A stretch of 64,000 bases of DNA from Durusdinium trenchii (Eukaryota; Sar; Dinophyceae; Suessiales; Symbiodiniaceae). The notes beneath the pieces were generated by a model. That model made no database searches and had not been told where the DNA came from. It was given only the letters and a program-made list of their open reading frames with translations. Numbering within the stretch: the stretch's first letter is position 1; every line of letters begins with the position of its first letter. Made by a program: the position numbers and the translations under genes. Where the stretch lies: contig CAXAMN010029094.1 in assembly GCA_963970005.1 (NCBI GenBank), forward strand, positions 47,376-111,375, given 5' to 3'. Positions 31,426 to 41,530 of this stretch are shown here, piece after piece.

Positions 31426-31895
31426 CAAGCCCACTGTGAAGGCTTTGAGGAAGACTTTGATTGATCACTTCCAGCTCGGCCAAGTTTGTTTTCAGATGAT
31501 ATTTTGTCCCAAGAAGCAACGGAAGACAGTCTTGCTCCACTGCCATCTTTGGAGATGTGACCTCAAAAGACTTCATTTCTGACTTTGGATCAAAAGGTCA
31601 CCTTGTGACCGAACCAGGCGGGTGTTTAAGTTTTTCTCCAGCATGCTGACCAGGCATCAACAGCCCTTTCCTTATGATTCCAAAACGACAGTTGACATTT
31701 GCCGTGAATTTGATGGATTTGGGTATGTCTTGGGAGAACCTCCAACCTCATTTTTGGATAGACACGGATTTGAACACCGAGCCTCTAGTCCCTCACGGTT
31801 TTCTTTCCCGTGCGTTCGGGTGAAATGACTAGGGATCAATGCCCAAAGTCAATGAGTGAGGAACCATCCGGTCTTCTGTCAGCATTTCATTTCAG

Positions 31896-32029
31896 ATCGG
31901 TTAGACCTGGCGGCACTGGTGAGTCCGGACAGCCCATGCACGGTTGGTTTTCCGTCGAAGCCTTCCATGGGACGTCGCACACTTCCCCAGTCGCACCCGC
32001 CTCCGAGTCACCGGCGGAGAGTCCTGCCG
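31896..32029 (+). CDS. Candidate exon, 44 codons
   Basis: Acceptor CAGCATTTCATTTCAG, donor TGCCG|GTGAGT. Two bases in, then RLDLAALVSPDSPCTVGFPS and a Pro/His/Arg-rich tail; ends in phase 0, matching 32240. A second frame (SVRPGGTGESGQPM) is open too. Confidence 0.5.
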
Positions 32030-32239
32030 GTGAGTCACCTTGGGCCGAGCAAAGGCATGTTTTTGGGGTGGAGAAAAGGCACCCCCCACCTGGGCGCAAC
32101 CGTACCTGCGTTTTTCCAATTTAATTGGGGAGCATCAGCGTCCTCAACTCAACTGTTTGTTCCACAACAAAGGCTCATGGTTCACCTTGATGGGATCGAA
32201 ACGGTGGAGGTTTGCTGGGGGTCAATGCACGAAGTGCAG

Positions 32240-32335
32240 GTGGTTTGCTTCCAGCGGAACCACTGGCTGAAGAGAGGAATCGTGGAGGATGTGGACTTCC
32301 AGGCACCGCAATGCACCGCGGATCTCGGCTCTTAG
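32240..32335 (+). CDS. Candidate terminal exon, 31 residues
   Basis: After TGCACGAAGTGCAG, phase 0 reads VVCFQRNHWLKRGIVEDVDF, ends PQCTADLGS and TAG. Compatible in phase with 31896-32029. Confidence 0.45.
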   Translation: MVCFQRNHWLKRGIVEDVDFQAPQCTADLGS

Positions 32336-33934
32336 AGGTGAAAGTCATGACTTTCGAAGGCGATGCCGCCAACGAAGGCAGCACCAGACATGGCCGAACT
32401 TGAACTGACCTTATGAAATACTCGGAGTGAGGTTTTCCGGACCAGGAGACTGGACCTGGGTCAGACTGGACCTGGAGGGATAGCTGTTTCCCACTCCGGT
32501 GCACTCACAGATTTGCGCATATTTACAAGCATCCTGGAGTAGATGGAGTGTGAACAAACCGAAAATATGACCAGTGTCCTGTTGGTTTGGGATTTTCCAA
32601 TATTCTATCTACTCCAGGACTATACCTACATTGAGGTGTTTTTGGCCTATGATTCCACACATGGAAGTGTTTGGGATTGGTTTTGTCCCCTTCTGACTGC
32701 GCAAGCTCATCGATGTGAAGGAGAGGCGCCTCCCGTGACAGATAGATCCAACCAGAATCCACTGGTGACCGGTATAGTTCAGGAAGCGGCTTGAGGTGGA
32801 TGTCACAAACTGACCAATATGGAACGTGGGTCAGAACCAGGGGACCCAGGTTGACTGTCAATAATGAACACATATGAACACCCTGGTTTGGGGCTCCGGG
32901 GTTTGACCCACAGCCATACGGGACGTGGCATCACCGTAGGTAATTGGGTTGACCGTGTCCATTCTGCCCAGCTGTAGAGCGCTTTTATTGAGCAAAAGCT
33001 GTTCCAGGCAACGAAGCCTGGAAGGATCATGATTGCCTTGTCAGATTTGTCCTCGTACCATCTTCCACCGTCTTCGGTCTCCCACAGTTTTCGGTCTTCC
33101 ACAGTCGGGCACCACTGGGTGGATGGCGCTAGGTGAGCACTGGTGAGGATGGCCTCATGAAGGGAGTGGAGGGCGTCAGGAGCCCCGGTGGAAGGGCTCG
33201 ACAGCCGCCCTGCCTGGTGAGGGTGGCTTCGCTCATGGGATGTTGAGGCTTGGCTGTCCTGGTTCCCGAGCCGCCGCAACTCCAAGGATCGGTCAGAAAC
33301 GCGAAGACGCCGCCAGACCTGGCCCTCTCTATCGACGAAAAGAAAAGAACACGCCTTTTTGCGAACGGGGTGGAAGGTTCGGATTTGGGTTGAAGTGGGG
33401 AACCATGTGTTTTTGAGCAGTATAGTTGTTTTCTCGGGAAGAAAGGACTGGATGACAAACCGTGAACAGATGCTCACCGGTATGCTACATTGAACATCGA
33501 GGGGCCCGATTCAACAGCAAACATGGCGGAGTGGATTGGTGGAGTGGTGAAACAATGTGAAACATAGTTTTGGATTGGTTTCCTGATGTTTCCCTAGCAA
33601 ACGTGATCACACCTGGAATGAGGATGTCTTTTAGGTACTGAATGTTGAAAACATTTGAACACCGTCTGTGCCCAAAAGGAAGGGGGTCAAGAGGTGTGCA
33701 AGAACCCAGATTCATCCAGATTCATAAGTTTCACGTGTCTTGGTCCTGAAGACCCATATCCTCCCCGAAAACAACCACACTACATAGGAACTGTCAAACC
33801 ACTTGCTAAGCTGGAGGAACATCTTCCCAACTACCTGCTATGCCATCCATGTGGCTTTAGTCACCTGGTTTACCTCATAAGATCATAGAGGAGAATCCTT
33901 CCAACTCATTCCAACTCAACTAATTTCACCACAG

Positions 33935-34008
33935 TGGCTACCTGAAGAATCCTTCGTGTCCGGCTGACCACTCCTGGAACGAAATGGGAGCTACCACTCG
34001 AGGCCTGG
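33935..34008 (+). CDS. Exon 1 of a five-exon run ending in a stop
   Basis: Acceptor CTAATTTCACCACAG, donor GGCCTGG|GTGAAG. One base in and one out: GYLKNPSCPADHSWNEMGAT then TRGL. Confidence 0.5.
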
Positions 34009-34243
34009 GTGAAGGTGAAGCAGCAGGAGAACCCGTGGACGATCGGACCGATATTGCCCCGTGTGCGGGCGAACGGCGATGTTCGGAGCGGCGAGTTCGT
34101 GTTCATGTGAAGCATTGTGCTTCATGTGAACAAAACTGCCCCATGTTTTGTTGGGTGAAACATCGAGACCAGTAGTTTGGGCCAACTATGGACTGACCAT
34201 TGGGTGCTATGAGAGGTCCATCTAGGCAACTTCTGAATGTGAG

Positions 34244-34392
34244 GAGCCGGGGCGGCCGCTTTTCTCGGCCCGCTTCGCAGTGGCAGCGGATCCGCCACGT
34301 GTGACGTACACCTTCGCAAGAGGGGGACCGTCCACCACTCCAAATGGAACCCACAGCTGAAAGGATCGCCATTTGGGGATGGTTCCAGCAGG
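34244..34392 (+). CDS. Exon 2 of the run, 49 codons
   Basis: Weak acceptor GAATGTGAG; strong donor GCAGG|GTAAGC. The phase from exon 1 gives AGAAAFLGPLRSGSGSATCD, then VHLRKRGTVHHSKWNPQLKG. The VHLRKR..NPQ pattern faintly recalls a C2-domain strand; not enough to assign. Confidence 0.5.
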
Positions 34393-34569
34393 GTAAGCTC
34401 GCAAAAAGTCAAAAAGTGATAAAAGTAAAAAAGTCCAAAAGGTAAAGGGCACGAAAGCACGCAGCGAGACGTTTTGACTTGTCGATATTTTTTGGACACC
34501 AGTCACATGCCGTGCCCTTGATCCAAAAGTCTAGCAGAATTGATCCAAACGTTGCTTTTGCTCCTACAG

Positions 34570-34667
34570 ACAGGAGAGGATCTGGAGGTCAAAACACGCA
34601 GTCCCGATGACCTTCAAAAAGAGACGCCCGCCAAAAGGACCCTGCAAGCCCCGGGACCTTTTGGCGG
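34570..34667 (+). CDS. Exon 3 of the run, 32 codons
   Basis: Acceptor GCTTTTGCTCCTACAG, donor GGCGG|GTGACT. Phase 0 reads TGEDLEVKTRSPDDLQKETP then AKRTLQAPGPFG, with GG carried out. Confidence 0.6.
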
Positions 34668-34947
34668 GTGACTCTTTTTGTCATCGTTCCCTTTTCGTGC
34701 ACTTTTCGACTTTTTGCGACTTTTCGACTTTTCGCAAAAAGTTCGGAGCACAAGCTCACACATTTAGCAACCACAGCCCACAGGGACCTCTTGATTCTAT
34801 GCCACATGCCTGTTTCTTTTTCGTTCTGAGTTAATTCATGTTAAGACCGTGGCACAATGCATCGACGGTCTACATTCCGAGACCATCCATGTATGGATAT
34901 GTATGGCATATTTACCCACAAGTTTTCACTAGTCAAATCTAGTCAAT

Positions 34948-34967
34948 CTATACATGGAGTGTTTGGG
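34948..34967. repeat. Dispersed motif CATACATGGAGTGTTTGGG
   Basis: One of several copies; others are at 17866-17883, 32651-32675, 43973-43993 and 56123-56145. All lie between candidate exons. A longer shared lead (GGTTTCAGGxGTGxATGTAxGC) precedes it at 35830 and 56095. Confidence 0.75.
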
Positions 34968-35012
34968 CATTGTTGAACTACACGTACCAGACCGCCCTAT
35001 AATTCATCGCAG

Positions 35013-35106
35013 CGAACGGCACGGTTCGCTGTGGCAGGATGGAAGCATCTTCCATTCTTGGGCTGCGTTTCTTTCGACCTCCTCCGATCACGAGCCGGGG
35101 AACCAG
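35013..35106 (+). CDS. Exon 4 of the run, 31 codons
   Basis: Acceptor TATAATTCATCGCAG, donor AACCAG|GTGGGT. Its first C completes GG from exon 3 to Gly; then ERHGSLWQDGSIFHSWAAFL and STSSDHEPGNQ, ending in phase 0. Confidence 0.6.
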
Positions 35107-35328
35107 GTGGGTGAGCAGCAGAGAAACCCTGAAGGTCAGAGGTGAACGTCTCCATCGGTCGTTGCTTGGAATGAGCCGTTGCTTGCAATGAATAACAGAT
35201 AATAAAAGCGTTGGGAGATGCGATATGATGCGATGCTAGGAGTCAGAAAGATCAGGTTCTTCCAGTTGGGTAGGAGTTTCAAGCTTGGTTGGAAGGCTTG
35301 TGCGGGGTTCTTTCTCCCTATGGCTGAG

Positions 35329-35358
35329 GAGCTAGAAATCGATGCACAAGAGCAATGA
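35329..35358 (+). CDS. Exon 5 of the run, C-terminal
   Basis: Acceptor TTCTTTCTCCCTATGGCTGAG. Phase 0 reads ELEIDAQEQ and TGA, an acidic tail that would close the gene begun upstream. Confidence 0.45.
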   Translation, partial: ELEIDAQEQ

Positions 35359-35591
35359 GATGATTCAGTTGCTGAGTTGCTCACCTCTACCCTATGCGAT
35401 GCACCAGTCTCGACTTCATACCTTTTAAGACCAATCATCCTTCTCGGTGATGCTGCCAGAGGGTGCATGTGAAGATGGCTGAAGAGCCATGATAGAAGTC
35501 TGTTTTGAGTACTTTTGGAGCTGCCCACAGAAGATGGTTCCAGCGTGGTTCCGCTCATTTTTTTCACGACATCGATGTCTTCTTTGCGAAG

Positions 35592-35652
35592 CACCACGCA
35601 GCCGAAGCACTCAAACAACCGTCCAAAGCACCTGAAGCATTGGCCGGCTGAG
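35592..35652 (+). CDS. Candidate exon, next gene or alternative end
   Basis: Acceptor TGTCTTCTTTGCGAAG, donor GCTGAG|GTATTC. One base in: TTQPKHSNNRPKHLKHWPAE. Phase 0 (HHAAEALKQPSKAPEALAG, then TGA) is also open, and frames continue to 35801. Confidence 0.4.
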
Positions 35653-36337
35653 GTATTCCTCCCTGTGTCTTCAAGCAGAGTCTGGAGCACCCAGTGCTGG
35701 CGTGCCACGGGTCAGCGGCGGAGGGGGCCATGGGTTTCTGTGACAGAAGCCCGGAGAAGTCGAAGACAGAAACCCTCACACTCCATGGGACGAGCTTTTT
35801 GAATAACATGTTGTTTGAATACCTAAATTAGGGTGGTTTCAGGGGTGAATGTAGGCATATTCCAGTCCCAGTTCCAGGCCTGTGCAAATCGAAACGAGGG
35901 AGTTCGGCTCGAAGAACCGAACATTTAGATCATTTACAAGTTCAGATTGGTTCAAGGATTTTCTGCCTGTCAATGTTACAGCTTTGCGATCCAAATGGTG
36001 CGAATGGTGGGGGTTGATTGCTCAGTCTACATTATCATCACGAGTTTGTTTGATATTGTTTGTGTGTTTCACGGTGTCCTTTTCAGTCTCCACAAAAGTA
36101 GACTTGTCACTCGGAGCTTCCAGGGATAGCTAAACATGAACGGATCACTCAGAAAAACAACCACTAACCACCTACCAGGTTCCACACGGTCAACCTACCC
36201 ACGGCTCCACTGGGGCTCCCACGGTCAACCTACCCATAGATCCCATAGATTCATAAATGTGTCATAATAGTTTTTTCTATGCATTTCATCGACAATGCCG
36301 TGTGATGCACACCGAAGGAGGTTCCCAGTATGTTACG

Positions 36338-36387
<50 letters not shown>

Positions 36388-36397
36388 NNNNNNNNNN

Positions 36398-36443
<46 letters not shown>
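36338..36443. repeat. (TTG)n microsatellite with a 10-N assembly gap
   Basis: Uninterrupted TTG units on both sides of N at 36388-36397. The true length is unknown. Confidence 0.95.
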
Positions 36444-36445
<2 letters not shown>

Positions 36446-37182
36446 TCACACCTGTAGGTTCTCCTGGCTTCACCAGTTCAGAAGTTGCCTGGCTATTTTT
36501 TGTTCGACCAAGGTATGAAGCCAGCAACTTCTACGCGCTGCGGAAGGAGATGTATGGCTCCACGGTGTTTGGGCAATGAAGAGACGAAAGAGAGATGACG
36601 AGCCATGCATCACCGACATGAATCACCTGACACGGGGATACACGGGGAAAGTATACTGTTATGATTTTTGATGATCTTATTATATTAAAGTCAGCTTGTG
36701 CCGCATGTTTTCCTTCAGTGCTGGAAGATACTTCAAAGATATTGAAGTCTGGTGCAGGGTTCAAGGAGGATACTAGCGGTTATACTTGGGGGGCTGCAAG
36801 GTCCTTCAGATTGGTCGATCCTTAAATGACTTAGAACCTGTAGCTTGAGATGCGTAGATGCCCCTGATTTGATCTGAAGATGTATGCTCGAGGTACGTGT
36901 GAGGTAGGTGTTTGTTGCGGTACGTTGACAAGTTCTTAGTTGATTGAATCAATTGGAAAGCTGGGACTAAGGATCTCGGAGACCAACGGTTAACTGGAAT
37001 TGTTTGTGACACTTTATATGAGGTAGTTCCGGAATTTGCGGAAGCAACAAGTAGAGAGAGGGACGTGAGATCTCAAAATGCTGGTTCTAGCCGGAAACAA
37101 AACAACAATTTAAGACCTAATACTCAACCTTAAACACGATAACACATCCCGATGTAATTACGTACTTTGAACGTTGCTCATA

Positions 37183-37210
37183 TATATATATATATAATTA
37201 TATATATATA
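37183..37210. repeat. TA microsatellite at the LINE insertion site
   Basis: TATATATA tracts end at the first base of the target-site duplication. AT-rich steps are typical nicking targets for APE-type endonucleases. Confidence 0.85.
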
Positions 37211-37221
37211 GAAACTAGTAC
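37208..37221 (+). repeat. Left target-site duplication of the LINE
   Basis: ATAGAAACTAGTAC, identical to 43901-43914 on the other side of the element. Bases beyond it differ (G here, A on the right). Confidence 0.9.
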
Positions 37222-37244
37222 GGCTCAAGCCATTTAGCCTCAAA
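37222..37244 (+). other. Possible tandem spliced-leader relic at LINE 5' end
   Basis: The first eight bases, GGCTCAAG, equal the 3' end of the dinoflagellate SL exon. The next fifteen, CCATTTAGCCTCAAA, match its relic form CCATTTTGGCTCAAG at 12 of 15. A truncated SL followed by a relic SL is the known signature of reverse-transcribed trans-spliced mRNAs. Confidence 0.65.
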
Positions 37245-37339
37245 CCCGGCGGCTCTGTCGCCACCGGGCAAGCTCATCTACAAGATCACCACGTCCTTGC
37301 CACCTTCCGCGGCCAGTTCGGGACCAAGCAGGTGATCAG

Positions 37340-38215
37340 ATGACTCCAGGAGGCAAAAACTACTGCCGATCCTACCAGGTCTGTGGCGGTGAAGGATGCT
37401 TCAATTGGATTTGGGCTGACCGCATTCGCGAGGGCTATGTGTGTCGGCGCTGTGGGGAGCAGTGGGCCAGACCTCCTCAAGGCTACTCCAAAGCCCCGTT
37501 GTCCAGATCTCCGACAAGGTCAGGACGCCAGCAGATGCCAGTCAAACCTCCCCCAGGCCTTGGACCCAAGCCCTTCAAGCTGACCAGAATCCAAAAGGCC
37601 ACTGCGGAGGCCCTGGCACCGGCTTGGGCTTCTTTGGACCAGGCTCTGCAACAGAAGCTTCAAGATCTGGGCATCCAGCCTCCTCCGCCAAATCCTGGCC
37701 CAGACCTCAAGGACGTCTTGGTGGAGAACATGGCACAGCTCCCACCCCAGGTCAGGGAGTTGGTTGAGAAGTTGACCAAGCCCTCTCCTCCCACCGAAAA
37801 GGACATTGCATCCAAGCTCAAGACGCAGGTTTCCCTCCTGAAGGATCTCTCTCACAAGAAGTCCCACCTCCAACAGAAGATCGACTCCACTAAGCGAGCC
37901 TATCAAGACCTGCTGGAGGAGATGAAGGCTATCCAAGGGAGGACTGAAACTGAACAGAAGGCTTTGACCACCACCAGTGCCTCGTACATGACTATGGTTA
38001 GCTCAGCAAAGACTGATTTGGAAGTTTTGCCGGATGCGGAGACAGGCGACCCAGTGCCTGCCGCTGTAGCCGGGTTTATCACCACTCTTGGTGTCAGTCT
38101 GACCGAGGAGCAGCAAAACCAGCTTCAGAGCATGTTGAAACGGCCTCCCACCTCCACTGATGAAGAGGCTAAGAGGCGCAAGAAGGAGGTTACTGAGGTC
38201 CAGTCGTGCGGGTAA
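37340..38215 (+). CDS. LINE ORF1-like protein
   Basis: 291 codons from the first ATG after a 118-bp leader. A cysteine-rich start (C9, C15, C20, then CRRC at 35-38) could hold a zinc ribbon. It is followed by a Pro/Lys-rich linker and a predicted coiled coil at residues ~155-225 (LKTQVSLLKDLSHKKSHLQQ onward). That layout, nucleic-acid binding plus coiled coil, is common in LINE ORF1 proteins. The last 56 bases overlap the next frame by a +1 step, so this may be a separate ORF or the N-terminus of one polyprotein. No ORF1 family signature (for example RRM) recognised. Confidence 0.7.
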   Translation: MTPGGKNYCRSYQVCGGEGCFNWIWADRIREGYVCRRCGEQWARPPQGYSKAPLSRSPTRSGRQQMPVKPPPGLGPKPFKLTRIQKATAEALAPAWASLDQALQQKLQDLGIQPPPPNPGPDLKDVLVENMAQLPPQVRELVEKLTKPSPPTEKDIASKLKTQVSLLKDLSHKKSHLQQKIDSTKRAYQDLLEEMKAIQGRTETEQKALTTTSASYMTMVSSAKTDLEVLPDAETGDPVPAAVAGFITTLGVSLTEEQQNQLQSMLKRPPTSTDEEAKRRKKEVTEVQSCG

Positions 38216-39692
38216 CCCGCCTTTGGTGCTTGGATTGCTCGAGACACTTCATGAGGGGCATCAGACATGTGCACAACATGCAGGGGTTTCTTTCACTGAT
38301 TGTGGGGTTTGTCACAATCAACAGCCTTTGGCCGCTTCAGGCTCAAGCTTGGCCTCTCCGCGGGGTTTGGAGGGCCATGGGCCTCAGAGGCGGCGCTCCT
38401 TTTTGAAAGTTTTGGGAGGCAGTCTCCCTGCACAGCCGGGTGAGCTCCGAGCGGGCGGTGAGGCACTGGGTTCTTCTACCTCAGAGCGGGCCCCAAGGGG
38501 TACCGCTTCCTCCAGGACCTCACCTGTCCCCTCCTTAGCTCAAGTGCTGCTGGAGGCTATGGAGACGGAGCATGCCTCGGACCTGGACTCCAACCAGGTC
38601 TTCTATTTTGACTTGTGTCAACAAGATCTTCTGGCTGCTAGTCAGACATATCGGACCACAGGGCTGGCGCACCATGGCCAGCAGTTGCTGGCCGATCTCA
38701 GGAGGATGCACAACCTGGTGCATCAACATCTTTGTCTACCGGGGGATCTCAGGCCGCCTTTGGCCAATGTCTACGTGATCTCTCAGGTGCTGACCACCAT
38801 TTTGGACAACCCTGATGGCATGAACTTGTGTTTTGGCAACGCCCCTTTCCGTTGCTGGTGTTGGAGTGGGGCCTTTGCAGAGGACACCGCCACTGCCTGG
38901 GGTCATACCCAAACAGCGGTACGAAGGTGTCTTTCGGAGTCACAAGGACAGCTACTCTCAGAGAACCCAGATCTTCAGAGCCTCTGGGCGCATTTCCCTT
39001 CGGGTCATCAAGCCGATGCGGCGGACTTTGTGGGGTTTTTGTGGGCCCAGTCGGATTCCACCTTCTATGGAGGGAAGTTTTACCACAGGAGGCTTCAAGG
39101 CACTTTGGAAATCCGCGAGCAGATGCCCTTGAATTTGATATTTCCTCCAGGCGAACATAGCCTCACGCTGGATGAGCTGGTGTGCCAATGGGCGGACGAA
39201 GAAGGGGGCCCGTTTCTCTACGGGGCCCCCGTGCAGTTGCAAAGATTCCAGCTTCACGATGGCACATGGACCAAACATGAGCGGGAGTTAGATTTTGGAC
39301 AGGACATCAACCTCCCTTTCTCGGAGGACGGACAGCACATCCACTTGGCTGCTTACAGGATTGTGGCTCTGGTCACTCATCAAGGAGCTGATCATCAAAC
39401 GGGGCACTATCAGTCTTTTCTTCTGATGGATAACGCTGTCTGGCTGGCAGAGGATGGACAATATCCCATCCCCATCGAGGAGCTCTCGGGCCGCCACAGG
39501 CGAGAGGTTCTTCAACTTTGGCTCGTCAAAGAACCGCCGGACACCCTGGTGGAGGACACTCAAGCTGACTACATTGGGCCACCTGCCACCGGCCAAGAAG
39601 GCCAGGCAGGCAATGGAAACCCTCTCCATCCTCTACGGCAATGTTACCCAGTTCGGGGCCAAGGTACAGGACTGGACCTGGTCTCGCAATGA
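38160..39692 (+). CDS. USP-like (peptidase C19) domain of the LINE
   Basis: 510 codons. The hallmarks of ubiquitin-specific proteases appear in family order: Cys box NLCFGNA (C224), the QQDAxEF-type box QADAADFVGFL (284-294), the strand VQLQRFQLHDG (358-368) resembling the LKRF motif, and the His box GHYQSFLL (H416) with W428 and D432 after it. This would be a papain-fold cysteine protease acting on ubiquitin-like substrates, or on the element's own polyprotein. The N-terminal ~130 residues are low complexity, with a Cys/His cluster (C37, C48, C51). The frame leads into the endonuclease near 39580 by a +1 step; residues after ~475 are probably frameshifted noise. Confidence 0.75.
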   Translation: MKRLRGARRRLLRSSRAGNPPLVLGLLETLHEGHQTCAQHAGVSFTDCGVCHNQQPLAASGSSLASPRGLEGHGPQRRRSFLKVLGGSLPAQPGELRAGGEALGSSTSERAPRGTASSRTSPVPSLAQVLLEAMETEHASDLDSNQVFYFDLCQQDLLAASQTYRTTGLAHHGQQLLADLRRMHNLVHQHLCLPGDLRPPLANVYVISQVLTTILDNPDGMNLCFGNAPFRCWCWSGAFAEDTATAWGHTQTAVRRCLSESQGQLLSENPDLQSLWAHFPSGHQADAADFVGFLWAQSDSTFYGGKFYHRRLQGTLEIREQMPLNLIFPPGEHSLTLDELVCQWADEEGGPFLYGAPVQLQRFQLHDGTWTKHERELDFGQDINLPFSEDGQHIHLAAYRIVALVTHQGADHQTGHYQSFLLMDNAVWLAEDGQYPIPIEELSGRHRREVLQLWLVKEPPDTLVEDTQADYIGPPATGQEGQAGNGNPLHPLRQCYPVRGQGTGLDLVSQ

Positions 39693-40515
39693 CGCTCTGC
39701 TGATGCTCCACGAGACCCACATGGGGGAGGCGGCTACCAGGAGGGCTCTTCAATACTACTCCAACCGAGGATGGAAGGCCTATGGTCAGGCGGCTCATCC
39801 TACGGGCCAGGGAGGCACTTCGGGAGGTTTCTTGACCTTGCACTCCACCAAGCACTTGACCCACCAGGCGGCGGAGTACCTTCACGAGGGCAATGGATGG
39901 GTGGCCATAGGCCTTCAACGAGATGGTCTCCTTCTCTTTCTCATCCAGGTTTATCTCAAAACCGGGGAGACTCTTCAATCCAACGCCAATGCTCTCATAC
40001 TCAGTCATCTGATGGCCTTCCTGCATCATTTGGGAGCTCCTTTTATCATAGGAGGTGATTGGCAAAGCGAACCAGCGGCTCTTGCCGCCACGGTGATTCA
40101 GAGTAAGTTCAAGGCACACATCCTGGACACTGGAGGGCCCACTACTCTGCACGGCAGCCAGCTGGATTATCTCCTGGTCTCCAATGCCCTTCAAGGGGCG
40201 GTGCGGGTTGAAGCGTGCTGGGATGTTCCGTGGCGACCTCATTGTGCACTCCAGGTCTATGTGGACTGTGAGCAACCTGCTCAAGCAGTGCAGCAACTTC
40301 AGCGGTTCCCTCCCATCGGCCGTACTTTTCAGTTGCCACATCAGTGGACCAGCTTCCCGGAAGACAACGGGCCTTTCTACATCATGAACGACCTCATTAC
40401 TGGCCTGGGTTCGGACTTAGCCAGATGGGCCACCCAGACGGAAAAGTATGTCCCAGTTCTGCTCCGACGACTTTTCTGCCGATGTCTTTGCTGCGGTGGT
40501 TGGGCAATGGCTTGA
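39454..40515 (+). CDS. APE-type endonuclease domain of the LINE
   Basis: The domain proper begins about 39613 (METLSILYGNVTQFG). Conserved blocks of the exonuclease-endonuclease-phosphatase fold are visible: the N of GNV, the E of LLMLHETH, GGDWQSEP, SQLDYLLVS and a final H in PWRPHCAL where SDH is usual. It would nick target DNA, consistent with the AT-rich insertion site. The first ~53 codons overlap the USP frame and are probably not translated. Confidence 0.85.
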   Translation: MDNIPSPSRSSRAATGERFFNFGSSKNRRTPWWRTLKLTTLGHLPPAKKARQAMETLSILYGNVTQFGAKVQDWTWSRNDALLMLHETHMGEAATRRALQYYSNRGWKAYGQAAHPTGQGGTSGGFLTLHSTKHLTHQAAEYLHEGNGWVAIGLQRDGLLLFLIQVYLKTGETLQSNANALILSHLMAFLHHLGAPFIIGGDWQSEPAALAATVIQSKFKAHILDTGGPTTLHGSQLDYLLVSNALQGAVRVEACWDVPWRPHCALQVYVDCEQPAQAVQQLQRFPPIGRTFQLPHQWTSFPEDNGPFYIMNDLITGLGSDLARWATQTEKYVPVLLRRLFCRCLCCGGWAMA

Positions 40516-41530
40516 GACGCCCACCTCAGATCCTGGGGATCTCAGGGCACAGATCTTGGAGCAGGAACACATCGCCCAGAAGCATGCGCTGCAATCCACT
40601 AGCCTGGAATTCCAAGAATGGCTCAAAACCGCCCATCACAAGGGTCTTCGTGGCCTCTTCCGCACCCTCCGGCAGAGAGACCAAGCTTGGGAGCGGCCTT
40701 TTCAAGACCTGCCCGCCCTCGAGCGCATCAAGGCTCGGGAACAACAATGGGGTGACATTTGGCACCCTCTCCCGGCACCACTCCAGATCAGAGGCCTACG
40801 GCAGCTGCGGGACATTGCTCAGCAGGAGGCCCTCACGTGGAAGCCCGTTGACTCATCGGTGTTGCAAAAGCTTCTACGTAGACTCCCCAACAAGGCTGCG
40901 GGTCCGGATGGCATCTCTTATGACATGCTTCGGCACTTGCCCTATCCGGCGGTTCAACGTCTCAGTGCACTGCTCACCGAGATGGAGCGGGACGCCTTGC
41001 TGCCTACCCAACTGAGGTACACCAACATTGTCCTCATTCCCAAGTCGGCCAAGGTGGAGCGGCCCATTGCCTTGACTTCCTGCCTTTACCGCGTTTGGAA
41101 CTCCTATCGCAAGTATGACATTCAACGCTGGCAGATGACACTGGATGATGACCTTCCTTGGGATCAAGCCAGACCCAAGCGGGATTGCCTCTCCATTGCG
41201 GTAGGACGCATGCTCAAGTCCGAAATCCGCAAGCACCAGGGAGTCCACACGGTCACGTGCTTGGCTGACTTGTCATGTTTCTATGACACGGTCAACTTGG
41301 ACAGCATTCTGGAGCCGGCAGCGGAACTCAACTATCCGCCAGTGCACCTCAAGCTCGCTTTGGATCTGTATTCGGGCCCGCGACTCATTCAGGCTGAGGG
41401 CATTGCAGGGGACCCCAAGCACTACTCTCATGGCATCTTGCAAGGCTGCCATCAGCAAGTTGGTCCTCTTTCGGCCTCTCAAGGAGCTCCAGAGAGCCCA
41501 CCCAGCCGCCGCTCTTCAGACATGGGTTGA
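40448..41530 (+). CDS. LINE reverse transcriptase, N-terminal part
   Basis: A helical linker leads to RT blocks KAAGPDG, IVLIPK, RPIAL, motif A LADLSCFYDTV with the first catalytic Asp, and motif B GILQGC. The frame breaks just after GILQGC, at about 41440, and the remainder (ending RRSSDMG) is out of frame. Entered from the endonuclease frame near 40450 by a +1 step. Confidence 0.9.
   Translation: MSQFCSDDFSADVFAAVVGQWLETPTSDPGDLRAQILEQEHIAQKHALQSTSLEFQEWLKTAHHKGLRGLFRTLRQRDQAWERPFQDLPALERIKAREQQWGDIWHPLPAPLQIRGLRQLRDIAQQEALTWKPVDSSVLQKLLRRLPNKAAGPDGISYDMLRHLPYPAVQRLSALLTEMERDALLPTQLRYTNIVLIPKSAKVERPIALTSCLYRVWNSYRKYDIQRWQMTLDDDLPWDQARPKRDCLSIAVGRMLKSEIRKHQGVHTVTCLADLSCFYDTVNLDSILEPAAELNYPPVHLKLALDLYSGPRLIQAEGIAGDPKHYSHGILQGCHQQVGPLSASQGAPESPPSRRSSDMG

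Noticed and set aside
32803-33477. A 224-codon minus-strand open frame starting with ATG
   Set aside because: Its composition looks protein-like, but no splice signals or domain support it, and the plus strand over the same GC-rich block is open too (PPQLQGSVRNAKTPPDLALS). Antisense openness is common in this window.
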